Shown here in pieces: positions 10,155-20,414 of a stretch of 64,000 nucleotides of DNA. The stretch is from Iris pallida (lineage: Eukaryota > Streptophyta > Magnoliopsida > Asparagales > Iridaceae), in the NCBI GenBank assembly GCA_029216955.1, contig JANAVB010003400.1, forward strand, positions 18,245,451-18,309,450, read 5' to 3'. Position 1 is the stretch's first letter, and each line of letters begins with the position of its first letter. The notes beneath the pieces are model-generated. The model did no database searches and had not been told where the DNA came from. It saw only the letters and a program-made list of their open reading frames with translations. Made by a program: the position numbers and the translations under genes.

Positions 10155-11629
10155 ATGGCGACTCTGCTAGGGACTACCTTTTTCTCTGACGAGAAGGTGG
10201 TGACGCAATCCAATACCGACAAAGTGGGGAGTACTCAGAAGATGCTGATCGTAAAGTTCGATCAGCAGGCGTTCGAAGAGATGCTCTCGAGGGGTGGCTC
10301 TACTCCCTCAAAATTAGCGAAGTCAAACAAGTCTTGCAAGACTTGGCTTCCGAAGGCTCGCTGTGCATATCCTGCTAGCGTCATAGCAGATATGCAACTG
10401 GAGGACTCTGTCACATGGGTGCATAACTCTGCCACAGAAGCTCCCCAAATGGAGAAGGCTCACACCGTTCCGGGCTCTACTAGCCCAGTGACTCCCTTTC
10501 TGCACAACCAACAACTGGGTGTTCAACACCCGAGACTTGACAAAAAAAATACTACAATGCCAGGAATCGGGGTGTACAATACTCTAGCCAAACCCGACGA
10601 GGCTCACAAACGAAAGAGACGAAACTGGGAGAAAATAATGCTGCTCCACCAAGCATGCGCCCAAAGCCATGCGCCCAAGGGAACGTTTGGGCGCATAGCC
10701 CCAACCAGAACACTTCTGTCTTCAGCAGGCTGGGCATCCAGGGTCATGCGCCCAAGGCTATGCGCCCAGGCTCTCTGGATGCATACTATGCACCCACATC
10801 AAGGAGGCTCAGATGTGCTGTCAAGGAGCATGCGCCCAAGGCCAGTCTCCAAGGCCTATGCGCCCACAACAAAAAGATAGGCCCTAATGCGTATAGCACG
10901 GGGCTATCTTCAAGGACATCACAGAACTTAGGTATGGGGGTTACCCCTGCACGTGAACTAAGTCTGGATGTGCCAACTCTCCTTACGAACCCGCATACAA
11001 AGCTCTGTGATACATGCAACATGGATTGTAAGGCAAAACTCCCTTCCGCTGACTTGTGCGACATGATAAATCATAAGCGTAAAGTGAGGGAGGACATAAC
11101 AATTCATAGTACACATCCGTGCACCAGTATTGTTATCAACTATTGTTGCTCCAAAGCAACAAGAGTGCCCCAGAGAAAGTCCGTGTTTCGATGGCTGTAC
11201 TTCTCTGACGATGAAAAGCCATTGTGTGTTTCATCCAACTTAGCTTCATGGGGTCCCCCTTACGGAAGCCCCAATCAAAGACGGTGGACTACGAACCCAA
11301 CTTTCTCTCTCAGCTCTGCGAGAAAAAGAAGAAGAAGTCTACCGACAGATGGCCTGCAGGCTGTCACATCTGAAGGAGTTTATATGGGTACTCAGTCAAA
11401 GGCAAGGTTCCGTATGGACGACGAAGAATCCTAAGCTGGGGGTAGTATTCCCTCAGAGTCTGAAGCGAATGACCTCCACACTGGGGGTAGCCTGCCAGAG
11501 GACAATGATCCCTCCGAATCTGATGGCGACTATCTACCTCCTATACTGGAAGATGAAGGACTTATCCATTCGGAGACAGACAGCATCAGCACCAGTTGTA
11601 CTGTTCATTCTCGTATGTTATCTATATAT
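10155..11629 (+). pseudogene. Tat ORF1 (upstream of gag), element D2
   Basis: Tat/Ogre elements often have an ORF of unknown function before gag. It starts here with ATG at 10155, overlapping the primer site, and runs open to 10880; a frame change between about 10655 and 10880 moves it to the frame of 10655-11434, which is also the gag frame. After a TAA at 11432 acidic, Ser-rich coding-like sequence continues to gag. The copy in Z (54658-56396) matches in two blocks: an N-terminal one around FDQQAFEEML and a later one around HKRK...CCxK. The middle is full of the ATGCGCCCA word and differs from Z. No known domain or membrane segment seen. Confidence 0.65.
10156..10174 (+). promoter_or_regulatory. 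Primer-binding site of D2
   Basis: TGGCGACTCTGCTAGGGAC follows the LTR end after four bases. It matches the TGGCGACTC...GGGGAC sites that plant Ogre/Tat elements use, described as complementary to tRNA-Arg. The copy in Z at 54671 is the same except for a TGG-to-TAG change and the central base. It overlaps the start codon of ORF1. Confidence 0.75.
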
Positions 11630-14600
11630 ATGATGGACGGAGAAAGACCTGAAGAAGCCAGTGATCAGACCAACAAACGGTTAGAGGGTCTGGAAACAGC
11701 ATTCGCCAAGATCACTGATATGCTTACCAGTATCATGGCGGTTCAAGCTGCTGGGGCTGTTCCTCCACCTCAACAAAATGTCTCGGCCCACACTAGTCTG
11801 GCTCACAGCAACAACCCTCCTTCACTGTAAAAGGAGTATCATTCTATTGTGTCTCCTCCAAATCTTACAAATGCTGGGGGTGGTCCTTCACCAACAACGC
11901 CTGACAATCGTTCAGCAGCTGTCTCCCAACACCTGCTCAACCAACATGATGCAATTGATTCCTTGGTCGCTCGCCTCGACACCATCTCACATAAAGACGA
12001 GCTTCAGAAGATGGAAATATCTCAACCGTATCCCCCTGAATGGGAGAATGCCACTTGCCCTCCCAACTACAAGCCTCTGACGCTGAATTCATTTGACGGA
12101 TTGACTTCTCCTTATCAGCACATGATGTACTTTAACACGCAGACTCTGCAGTTGCCTAGAGATAATCCGTTCTTATCGAAGCTGTTTATTAGCACCTTAC
12201 AGGGGGTAGCTTTCGAATGGTTCTGCAGTCTGTCTGACGGATGTATCAATTCATTCAAAGACTTGGAGAGGTTGTTCCTCAACAGGTTTTACGAGAGTGG
12301 CATGCATGATAGTATGTCCACCCTCATCGAGACCAAGCAAAGGAGGACTGAGTCTGTCATCGCCTTCATTGAATGCTTCAGGCGGCTAGCACTGAAGATG
12401 CCCTTCGGCATACCAGGCTCAGAACTTATGGATACTTGTCGACATAACTTCCTTTCTACGGTGAAGTTTTGCTTGGGTAAACATAAATATGATACATGGC
12501 CCGCTTTCGTTGGGGCCGCTGATGCTGCTGAGAACGACGTTCTTAACTTGGAACTACTGGGGTTAAAAATACCCAAATCCGAAGACAAGGGCAAGCATCC
12601 TCAAACTATCCCTGTTCGTAGGGGTAAAGGGAAAGAAGTTCTGAAGGTCGACACATCCAAAGGAGCTTCTAATTCTCAGGGCGCATCCGACAAGCCTAAG
12701 GAGACCTTCTCCTTTGACAAAGACGATGTCATTACTATCTTTCACACATTGACGAAGGGTAATAAGCTGACATTGCCTCCACCACGACGTCCTGTAGAGG
12801 CGAGCCAACTCAATGATCCCAAGTACTGTCTCTATCATCAGTACGTGCATCACTCCACCAAGGACTGCATCGTCCTGAAAAAGAAGATACAACAGCTTAT
12901 CGACAGCCAAGTGATCAACCTCGAAGCTAAAGACAAGGTCGTATCTTCTAACATGATCTCTCTTCAGTTTGATAACTTTTCTCCTACAGAGGTCCCATAC
13001 GGCGTGGTTCTGATTCCCAAGGCAATAATGGAAGTCGTCAACCTACTGCCAGCTCGCAACTCAACCTTGGTGCCACTCACGACTGAACGTGGTGAGATCA
13101 TGTGGGTCCATCCGGACCTTGTGCAAGAAGTGACACAGGGGGTGGTACCTCCCAAAGCAAAAAGGGGTAAGAAGTACAAGTCATGCCATATGGTATCCTC
13201 TCCCATCTACGAGGTTCTATCTAGCGAGACGCGATCGGGAAAGACTTATCTTCGAACATATGACCCCGCACAAGAAGAAGTCGTACCCTCTCAACCTCCT
13301 GCTGCCCCCACAAGCTTAGAAGCCGGCCCGTCCAAGCCTACAACTACGGACAAAGCCAAGCAGAAGGAGACACAGTTTGACAAATCTCTGAAGGCGCCAG
13401 CTCCCGAAGGCATGGATCGGCCCTACAACTTTGACATACTGGCACAACTAGCCAATACACCTGCCAGGTTGTCTCTGTTCGATCTATTACGACTGTCTAA
13501 AGAAACGCAGAAGGCCTTAAGTGAGGCATTACTACATGCCGACTCTTACCTCGCTGAAGTCAAAGCCCCCGCTGAAGATCCTGTTTCCTGTCCCCACTGC
13601 CACATTACTATAGAAGTGGTGCCCAACATCACCTTTTCACAGGAGGACATGCTACTAAAAAATAATCGTCATGATAGACTCCTGTACTATACAGGGTATA
13701 TCGGGGCGATCAAGGTGGATCGCATGCACATCGATCCAGGATCCTCCCTTAGCATCATTCCTAGAAGTTTGCTTCAAATTCTGGGAATCTCTCTGCACAA
13801 ACTATCTACAGCCAACACAACTATCATGGCTTTCAATGTTGGTCGAAGCCATCCACTGGGCAAGGTTCGTCTCAAATGCCAGATCGGTGATCTCCGAACG
13901 GAGGTTTCCTGCTATGTGATCGATGCCAACGTATCCTACAACATCTTGTTAGGACGTCCATATATACACGAGAACATGATCGTTCCTTCCATACTTCACC
14001 AGTGCTTCAAGTACGTCAACAGCGACGGTGTCGTGAAGACGGAGTTTGTCGATGTCGATCCTTTTAAGGGCATCGAAGCTTACTATGAAGATTCGGTACT
14101 TTACCAATCTCAGCCCCCTAAGGACGATGGCAACGAAGCTGACAATGAAGCTGAAGCAAGTCCATCCTCCAATGATGGTCCCCTGATTATCCTAGTCAAA
14201 GGACGTACTACTCCAAAAATTACTTCAAAGCCTCTCACAATCTGGATGAAAAAGAAGAACCCTGATAAGGTCAAACCATTGACCATCACTCTCAGCAAGA
14301 CACCCCGGGAGAAACCTACTGATGCCCGTCCTCCCAATCCTGAAGAATTACCCTACGTGGTGAACTCGGTCAAGACTGTGGCTCCTCTTCCAGATGATGA
14401 CCCTCTCAATGAGTATAACAATACTCATAATAATGTACCTTTAGCGGATGATGTTTTCCCTGAAGAAGAACTTGCATATTTCCTTAGTAAAGGTTTATCT
14501 TTGAATTACTCCGATGTATATCAATCTGTAAACTACTACATAGATACGATATACGCTCTAGAGAACGGCATAGAACCACATCTCAGCATGCCGGTCACGA

Positions 14601-15160
14601 CGCCTCACTTGCGGGAAAACGTTTACCCAGAAGATATCCTCTACTTCATCGTTCCAGCCAGAAAGAAGGATAAAGAACTAATCATCTTCGGTCATATAAT
14701 TGGTGAGAGAAAGTTCGTTCCAGACTCTACTTCTCCCAAGCACAACACAGAAGCTAACTATGACTCTGGGAAAATACAACTTTTTCGGTATAGTTGGCAG
14801 ACCAAGAATATTATCCAGAACATGGGATATGCCAACAAAAGCGACAAAGGGCTAAATTACGGCCGAGGACGACGGTTGCCAATACGACACTTTGCTCCTC
14901 TCGACAAACCCGAGAACTACTATCAACGAAGCGATGTTGGTTTGGGTTATGTCACTCCTCCAACAACTCCTGAAAGATCAGATGATGAAGCATATCGTTG
15001 TTTGCATTCTTCTGATTCCTCTCTCTGGGACTCAGACTCCAGCATTGGCAACATATTTAAGACAACTCTGTCCGTCAACATGGTTTTCGTTGACCAAATT
15101 ATAGATGATGACCAATTAATCGAGCTTGAACAATATGCTCAAAAGATGGATACTAGGTAG
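11630..15160 (+). pseudogene. Tat gag-protease of element D2, near-intact
   Basis: Encodes the capsid polyprotein and protease of a Tat retrotransposon. Start: ATG 11630 or 11633. A TAA at 11828 breaks the frame near residue 67; after it 1,100 codons are open to TAG 15158. Seen in order: heptad-rich N-terminus, gag domain (WFCSLSDGCINSFKDLERLF, about 12220-12280), Lys-rich linker, zinc motif C-X2-H-X4-H-X5-C at about 12827-12868, aspartic protease with D-P-G-S-S at 13733, followed by an acidic C-terminal region. D-P-G in place of D-T-G is usual for this lineage, as far as I know, and is shared by D1. The frame continues without shift into RT. This is the longest open frame of the window. Confidence 0.9.
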
Positions 15161-16690
15161 GAGCTATGCTTCGAACAACGTGAACCACCTACTGAAGACG
15201 AAGTCATCCAAGTCAATCTAGGAGATGAAACATCTTTCAAACCAATCTTCATCAGCAAAAGTCTATCTAACAACGAACGCCTACCTTTTATACAGCTTGT
15301 AAGAGAATATATCGACGTCTTCGTATAGAGCTATGAAGACATGCCAGGCTTGGACCCTAAAGTCGCCATGCACCGCCTGAATATTTCGTCTAAAGCTAAG
15401 TCGGTGAAGCAGCAACAACGACGATTCCGACCAGACGTCATGGAAGCCATCGAGAATAAAGTCAAGAAGCTCATTGCCAGTGGATTCATTCGCGAAGAAC
15501 AATACCCAGACTGGGTTGCCAACATCATCTCGATCATGAAAAAGAATGACAAAGTGTGAGTCTGTATCGACTACCGTAATTTGAACTCTGCATGCCCGAA
15601 GGACGAGTTCCCTCTACCGATCACCGACGTAATGATCGACAATACTTGCGGCTTTGAGCGAATGTCCTTCATGGATGGGTTCTCAGGCAACAACCAGATC
15701 AAGATGTTCCCCGATGACAAGAATCACACATCTTTTCGAACACCATTGGGGGTATACCGCTATACGATGATGCCCTTCAGATTGAAGAATACAGGGGCGA
15801 CATACCAGCGAGCTATGAACACAATTTTTTGCGATCATTTACGCAAAACTGTGGAGTGCTACGTAGACGATATCGTAGTTAAAAGTCGTCTCAAGGGCAA
15901 CCACCTCCAAGACTTGAGAACGGTATTCGAACTAATGCGTGCACAGCAACTCAAGATGAATCCAACCAAGTCTTTTCTGGGAGTCTCCAACGACAAGTTA
16001 CTTGGTTTAATCATCACTTCAAAGGGTATACATCTGGACCCAGAGAAAGTGAAGGCTATCCTTGATATGCATCCTCCAAGAAACCTCAAAGAACTACGCA
16101 GACTACAAGAAAGGCTAGCCTACATCAGACAATTCATTTCGAACCTCTCTGGAAGGTGTCAACCATTCACTCAGCTCATGAAGAAAGGCGTATCTTTCGT
16201 CTGGACTGAACAATATCAACGCGTATTCAACGACATCAAGGCGTATCTTATAAGCCCTCCAGTATTGGTAGCTCCAATAATGGGGAAGCCCTTCTTACTA
16301 TATGTCCGCGCTATGGACCATTCTCTTGGTGTCCAATTAGCTCAGAAGAATGAAGGCGGCTATGAACAGGCAATCTACTACCTCAGCCGCACAATGGTGG
16401 GTGCCGAACACAGATACACACCGGTGGAGAAGAAATGTCTTGCACTAGTATTTGCCATCTAGAAGACACGCCACTATGTGTCTGGGCAGACTATCCATAT
16501 TATATCTAAAGTTAAACCTCTCCGAATACTTATGACTAAATCGGGCTCTCTCAGTTCCCGTTTAGCTACATGGACAATGCTGTTGACTCCATACGATATG
16601 ATCTTCGTTCCTCAGAAGGCAGTAAAAGGCCAAACATTAGCTGATTTTCTAGCAGCTAATCCAGTGCCAGAATCGTCCAAACTCTACGAC
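15161..16690 (+). pseudogene. Reverse transcriptase and first RNase H, element D2
   Basis: RT copies element RNA into DNA. In the same frame as gag: PGLDP at 15340, a palm with FMDGFSGNNQ (about 15670), the catalytic YVDD at 15860-15871, thumb to about 16130, then the connection and gypsy-type RNase H to about 16640. That RNase H shows no acidic residue in the first motif (LYVRAMDHSLG), as is typical for Tat elements where it has become a spacer. Stops: TAG 15326, TGA 15557, TAG 16460. Only point changes break it, so the insertion is old enough to have decayed but not rearranged. Confidence 0.9.
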
Positions 16691-17490
16691 AAAATCCTCG
16701 ATGAAGTGGTAGATTCTAATACTGCAACTGAAGAAATCCCCATTTGGCGAATGTTTTTTGACGGCGCATCAAGAACAGGACCCAAAGGAAATATCGTGGC
16801 TGGAGTAGGTGTCGTGCTCGTGTCACTTGATCATCTGGTTATACACCGTACATATTCTCTCGTGGAACCATGCACCAACAATGTGGCCAAGTATAATGCT
16901 CTATTAATCGGCCTACAACTGGCAAACCAACTAGGAGTTGACTATCTAGAAGCTTACGGTGATTCCAAGATAATAGTTAGTCAGGTCCGAGGGGATTATG
17001 AAGTTCGCCACGAAGATCTCATCCCCTACCACAGAGCAACAATCGAGTTGGCGTCTACTTTCGTTGGATTCTTCATCGAGCACGTGCCTCGACTACAGAA
17101 TATAGAAGCAGATGCTCTAGCCAGTCTTGCTGCTTCCTTGACCGTTCCTACCAATACTCAGCAGTCGATCACAGTGTCCGGTCGAGAACTATTCTGTGTG
17201 AAAGATGCCTTGCATATTTATCACAGTTACATAGCGAAAACAGACGTCAATGTCAAAGACTGGAGATTTTCCTTCATAGACTACACTGTCTATGGAATCC
17301 TCTTCGAGGACCCGAAAGAAGCAGTATCCATCCAAAGGCGATCCCTCAGATTTTACTACGATACAGCTACCAAGATGCTGTACCGACGCTCTTATGATGG
17401 GCTACTGTTACGATGCCTATCAGACACAGAAGCCAAACATGCACTCCGGGAGGCTCACGATGGAGTTTATGGTGCACATCAACATGCCCC
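16691..17490 (+). pseudogene. Archaeal-type RNase H (second RNase H), element D2
   Basis: A second RNase H after the gypsy one is a mark of the Tat lineage. Seen: FDGAS with Asp at 16760, the GDSK motif with Asp near 16960, and EADALASLA near 17105. The glutamate expected in NNVAEYNAL is lysine (AAG 16889-16891); E, the second copy, keeps it. The N-terminal end of integrase (H-H type) follows. A one-base change near 17490 shifts the frame. Confidence 0.85.
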
Positions 17491-18515
17491 AAATTACAAG
17501 ATTACCTCAAACGAATAGGTTATTACTGGCCCATAATGATAGCAGATGCTGTTGAATATGCAAAGAAGTATAAAGCTTGTCAGTTCCACGCCGATTTCAT
17601 TCATCAACCTTCGGAGTTTCTATACCCGATGGCAACATCTTGGCCATTTGAAGCCTGAGGCATGGACGTCATAGGACCATTCAGCCCGCCATCCTCCAAA
17701 GGACATCGGTTCATCCTAGCCATAACCGATTACATCTCCAAATGGGTGGAAGCTATACCGCTCATCGAAGTAAAGATGTCAAACGTGATCAGTTTCATCA
17801 AACATCATGTCATCTACCGCTTTGGCCTACCTCGCAGGATCATCCATGGTAATGGTCCACAGTTCGCAAGCCATGCGTTCTATCGGTTCTGTGATAGGAA
17901 CCGAATCCAGAATATAGCCTCTACCGCCTACAATCCAACGGCTAACGGGCTAGCAGAAGCCTTCAACAAAACCATCATAAAACTTCTCAAGAAGTTCGCG
18001 TCTTCAAACAAGCACGATTGGAATGAGAAGCTCGGCGAATGTCTATGGGCCTATCGTACAACGGTCCGGACTCCAACAGGCAGTACGCCATTCTTTCTGG
18101 TTTATGGGAGCAAAATAGTTCTTCCCCTAGAAATCTAGATTTCTTCTCTTCGAGTAGCCTTAGCCAGCGAGCTGACTACCAAAGAAAGCTACCGTCTGTG
18201 ACTCCAGAAGCTCGAAGCGCTAGACGAAAAATTCTTGTTAGCTCAACAGCACATTGAGCTATACCAAGCACGCCTTTCCAGAGCTTTCAACAAAAAGGTG
18301 AAAGAAAGAATCTTCTAAGTCGGCGATCTAGTCTTAGCAGTGAGAAGACCAATGGTTATGATGCACAAAACAAAAAGAAAATTCTAACCTAAATAGGAAG
18401 GTCCTTTCATCATAGAATCAGTGTATTCTAATGGTACGTATCGACTAACCATGCCTGATGGTTACTTGCTCATGATGCTATCAATGGTAAGTTCCTGAAG
18501 AAATACTATATGTAA
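17491..18515 (+). pseudogene. Integrase, element D2
   Basis: Integrase joins element DNA to the genome. After the frameshift near 17490: a CQFHADF zinc-binding part (17578), the core with first Asp in MDVIGPF (17662), the second catalytic position changed from Asp to Gly (GGT 17848-17850 in IIHGNGPQF), and Glu kept in GLAEAF. C-terminal GPF motif at about 18400. Stops: TGA 17656, TAG 18136, TGA 18199, TAA 18316, TAA 18385, TAG 18394; a one-base loss near 18478 precedes the natural end at 18513. Comparison with E shows that most stops are single transitions. Confidence 0.9.
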
Positions 18516-18519
18516 CCTT

Positions 18520-19085
18520 TTTTGTTCACATGTGTTCAGTCATGTAAATATACAGTGCGATGTTTATATGATTCAAAAAAACTATCTAACTATTATCCGT
18601 ATTTCAAAAGTCTTGAATACGCCCTAGATAATAGGTCCTCTAAAATATTTCTCCAGTGGAATCATTCCCGTTTTGACCCTGTCCAAACTTCGTTTGACGA
18701 AAACAAGTCACGTCCCTATTACCTCTGAATTATTTTCCGATAATTATTTCTCCGGTGAAATGATTATGTTTTGCCATGTCCATATAACCGCTGAGCAAAG
18801 CATTCATCAAGGATAATCACGTCCTTACTACCTCTGAATTATCCACTCCCACCTAACGTTATATATCTTTCCACGTCCATATTACCTCTGGTCAGATATA
18901 GAACATCCTCTGCTATTACGTCCATATTACCTCTACTAGCAGCTTCATTCAACTTATTATCTATATTCGAATAACTCAAATATAAAACGGATAATAAGTC
19001 CACATCAAAATTCCCCAGCAGAATATCCACCAGAAATATCCTTACTACGTCCATATTACCTCTAGCATCGATATTTCACAAAATC
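18520..19085 (+). repeat. Tat 3' hairpin repeats of D2, block II
   Basis: Directly follows integrase. Type I hairpins (conserved 19-base loop) with stems 18767-18774/18795-18802, 18811-18817/18838-18844, 18862-18867/18895-18900, 18910-18915/18937-18942 and 19033-19040/19070-19077. Type II with nested stems: 18592-18597/18627-18632 around CGTATT/AATACG, and 18953-18961/18990-18998 around TATATT/AATATA. A simple stem is at 18740-18750/18757-18767. No gene in it. Confidence 0.85.
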
Positions 19086-19189
19086 ACATTTACTTTTGAA
19101 AAGATTCTTTATTTTTTTGCGAAAAAGGGTACAAGAGCCGTGACGGCTGGGAAAAAGAAAAAAAAAGAGAAGTTACAAAAATCTATGGA

Positions 19190-19990
19190 ATACATAGGTA
19201 GTTTATGTTGTCCCTTAGAGCCGCGACTTCGGCCTCAGACTTCGCAGTAGCTCGGCGCCGTGCCTCTTCCTGACGAGCGACTTCATCTTCAAAGAGGATC
19301 AGACTCTAATGCTCCCTTTCCAACTTTCCCAGCTGTTCTTCTAAACGGGCAGAAGTGGTGGCAGTCATGGCAGCCTGGGACAAGTAATCCTCTTGTTCAG
19401 ATGTTGCCGTCCTCAAGTCAGCTTCCAACTGGGCGATCTCATTCTTGATCTGTACAATGTGATTGTACTTCTTAGTGATCTGCACAGCCAGTCTGTTCTT
19501 CGAGGTAGCCCGTGCCTCACTTGCAGCATTAAACTGGCCATACTGGTCAGCCAGCTCGCCAATCTCCTGAACGAGGACATCCTTTCTTACCTGGAAGGTA
19601 GCCTTCTCCTCCGCAAGAGCCGTCATCAAAGCCTCGTCCTCTGCACGGAACAGCGACATTGGGCTCCGCTATTTGGCATCCCGGAACCTGGCCACCTGAC
19701 CCTCCAGGTCATTCAGAACTTTCCTCAGAGTATTAGCCCGCTCTTCATAGCCGACAAAGCTCTCGAGGGTCGTCACTTGGCATTTGGCAACAGCCATCAC
19801 GGGGCCGAAGGCAGCATTCTGATTTAAGACTTCAGGAAGCTTCACTTTCAGTACAGAGTAGAAAGCTTTAACGACTTTCTAGGATATCTCGTCATCTTCG
19901 GTGGAGGTCGTTGGAGAGGAAGCTTGGAAAGTCTCTTCCGCTCCAGGAAGGGATACCTGACAAGAAGCCAAACTTGACAAGAAAATCCAT
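19190..19990 (-). pseudogene. Antisense coiled-coil ORF relic of a Tat element
   Basis: Minus-strand coding-like sequence of about 260 codons with three in-frame stops (around 19880, 19670 and the TAG before 19306). The best part, 19659-19306, is 117 residues, charged, with heptads of Leu/Ile/Ala and Glu/Lys: a coiled coil (for example ALAEEKATFQVRKDVLVQEI). It continues after the stop as EDEVARQEEARRRA to 19200. Some Tat elements have an antisense ORF exactly here, between pol and the 3' LTR; function unknown. It is flanked by hairpin repeats on both sides. No start or promoter is seen at its upper end. Confidence 0.6.
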
Positions 19991-20414
19991 TCCACCAAAA
20001 AACTACTCCTGATTGTCATGTGTCACGTCCATATTATCTCTGATACCGATAGTCTTCCGACTCAACACCTATACCCAACCCGGGATAAAAGACATGGTGT
20101 CAAGATCACAAAATCTATCATGACTATGTCACCTCCGTTGGGTTTTGTTTTAAACCTATTACCCGCACCACCGGTGTGTCAAAGGGTAATAGGTCCACGA
20201 AAGTATCATTCCAATCTATTTGCTCGCATTCCCAAATACACAAGGGGCAATAGGTCCAAACAAAAAGAGAGAGGGAGAGGGGTCCCCCAGCGGGATACCC
20301 TTTACACAAAGGCTGTATTAAGCTCTCTAAAACAAGTACCACAGATACCACAAGCAAAGAGTGGAGCGAATGTATTCTGTTTATTCAAAATCAGTTACAT
20401 TCAAAGGACTGTAC
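19991..20414 (+). repeat. Tat 3' hairpin repeats, block III
   Basis: Matches block I at 4620-5270 module by module, including the tail ending GTATTCTGTTTATTCAAAAT. It has a type II hairpin with a perfect 10-bp stem (20155-20164 with 20184-20193) followed by TCC, a weaker one at 20217-20252, and a degenerate type I at 20010-20053. It runs directly into relic E; the junction near 20412 is a rearrangement, not a normal element order. Confidence 0.8.

Noticed and set aside
18592..19077. CRISPR-like array (conserved 19-mer with differing sequence between copies)
   Set aside because: Plant nuclear context, irregular spacing, no cas genes, and the differing parts are complementary arms of hairpins, not spacers.
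20018..20414. N-terminal 130 residues of the open frame leading into RNase H of E
   Set aside because: They are translated 3' hairpin repeats (block III); homology to D2 begins only near 20415.
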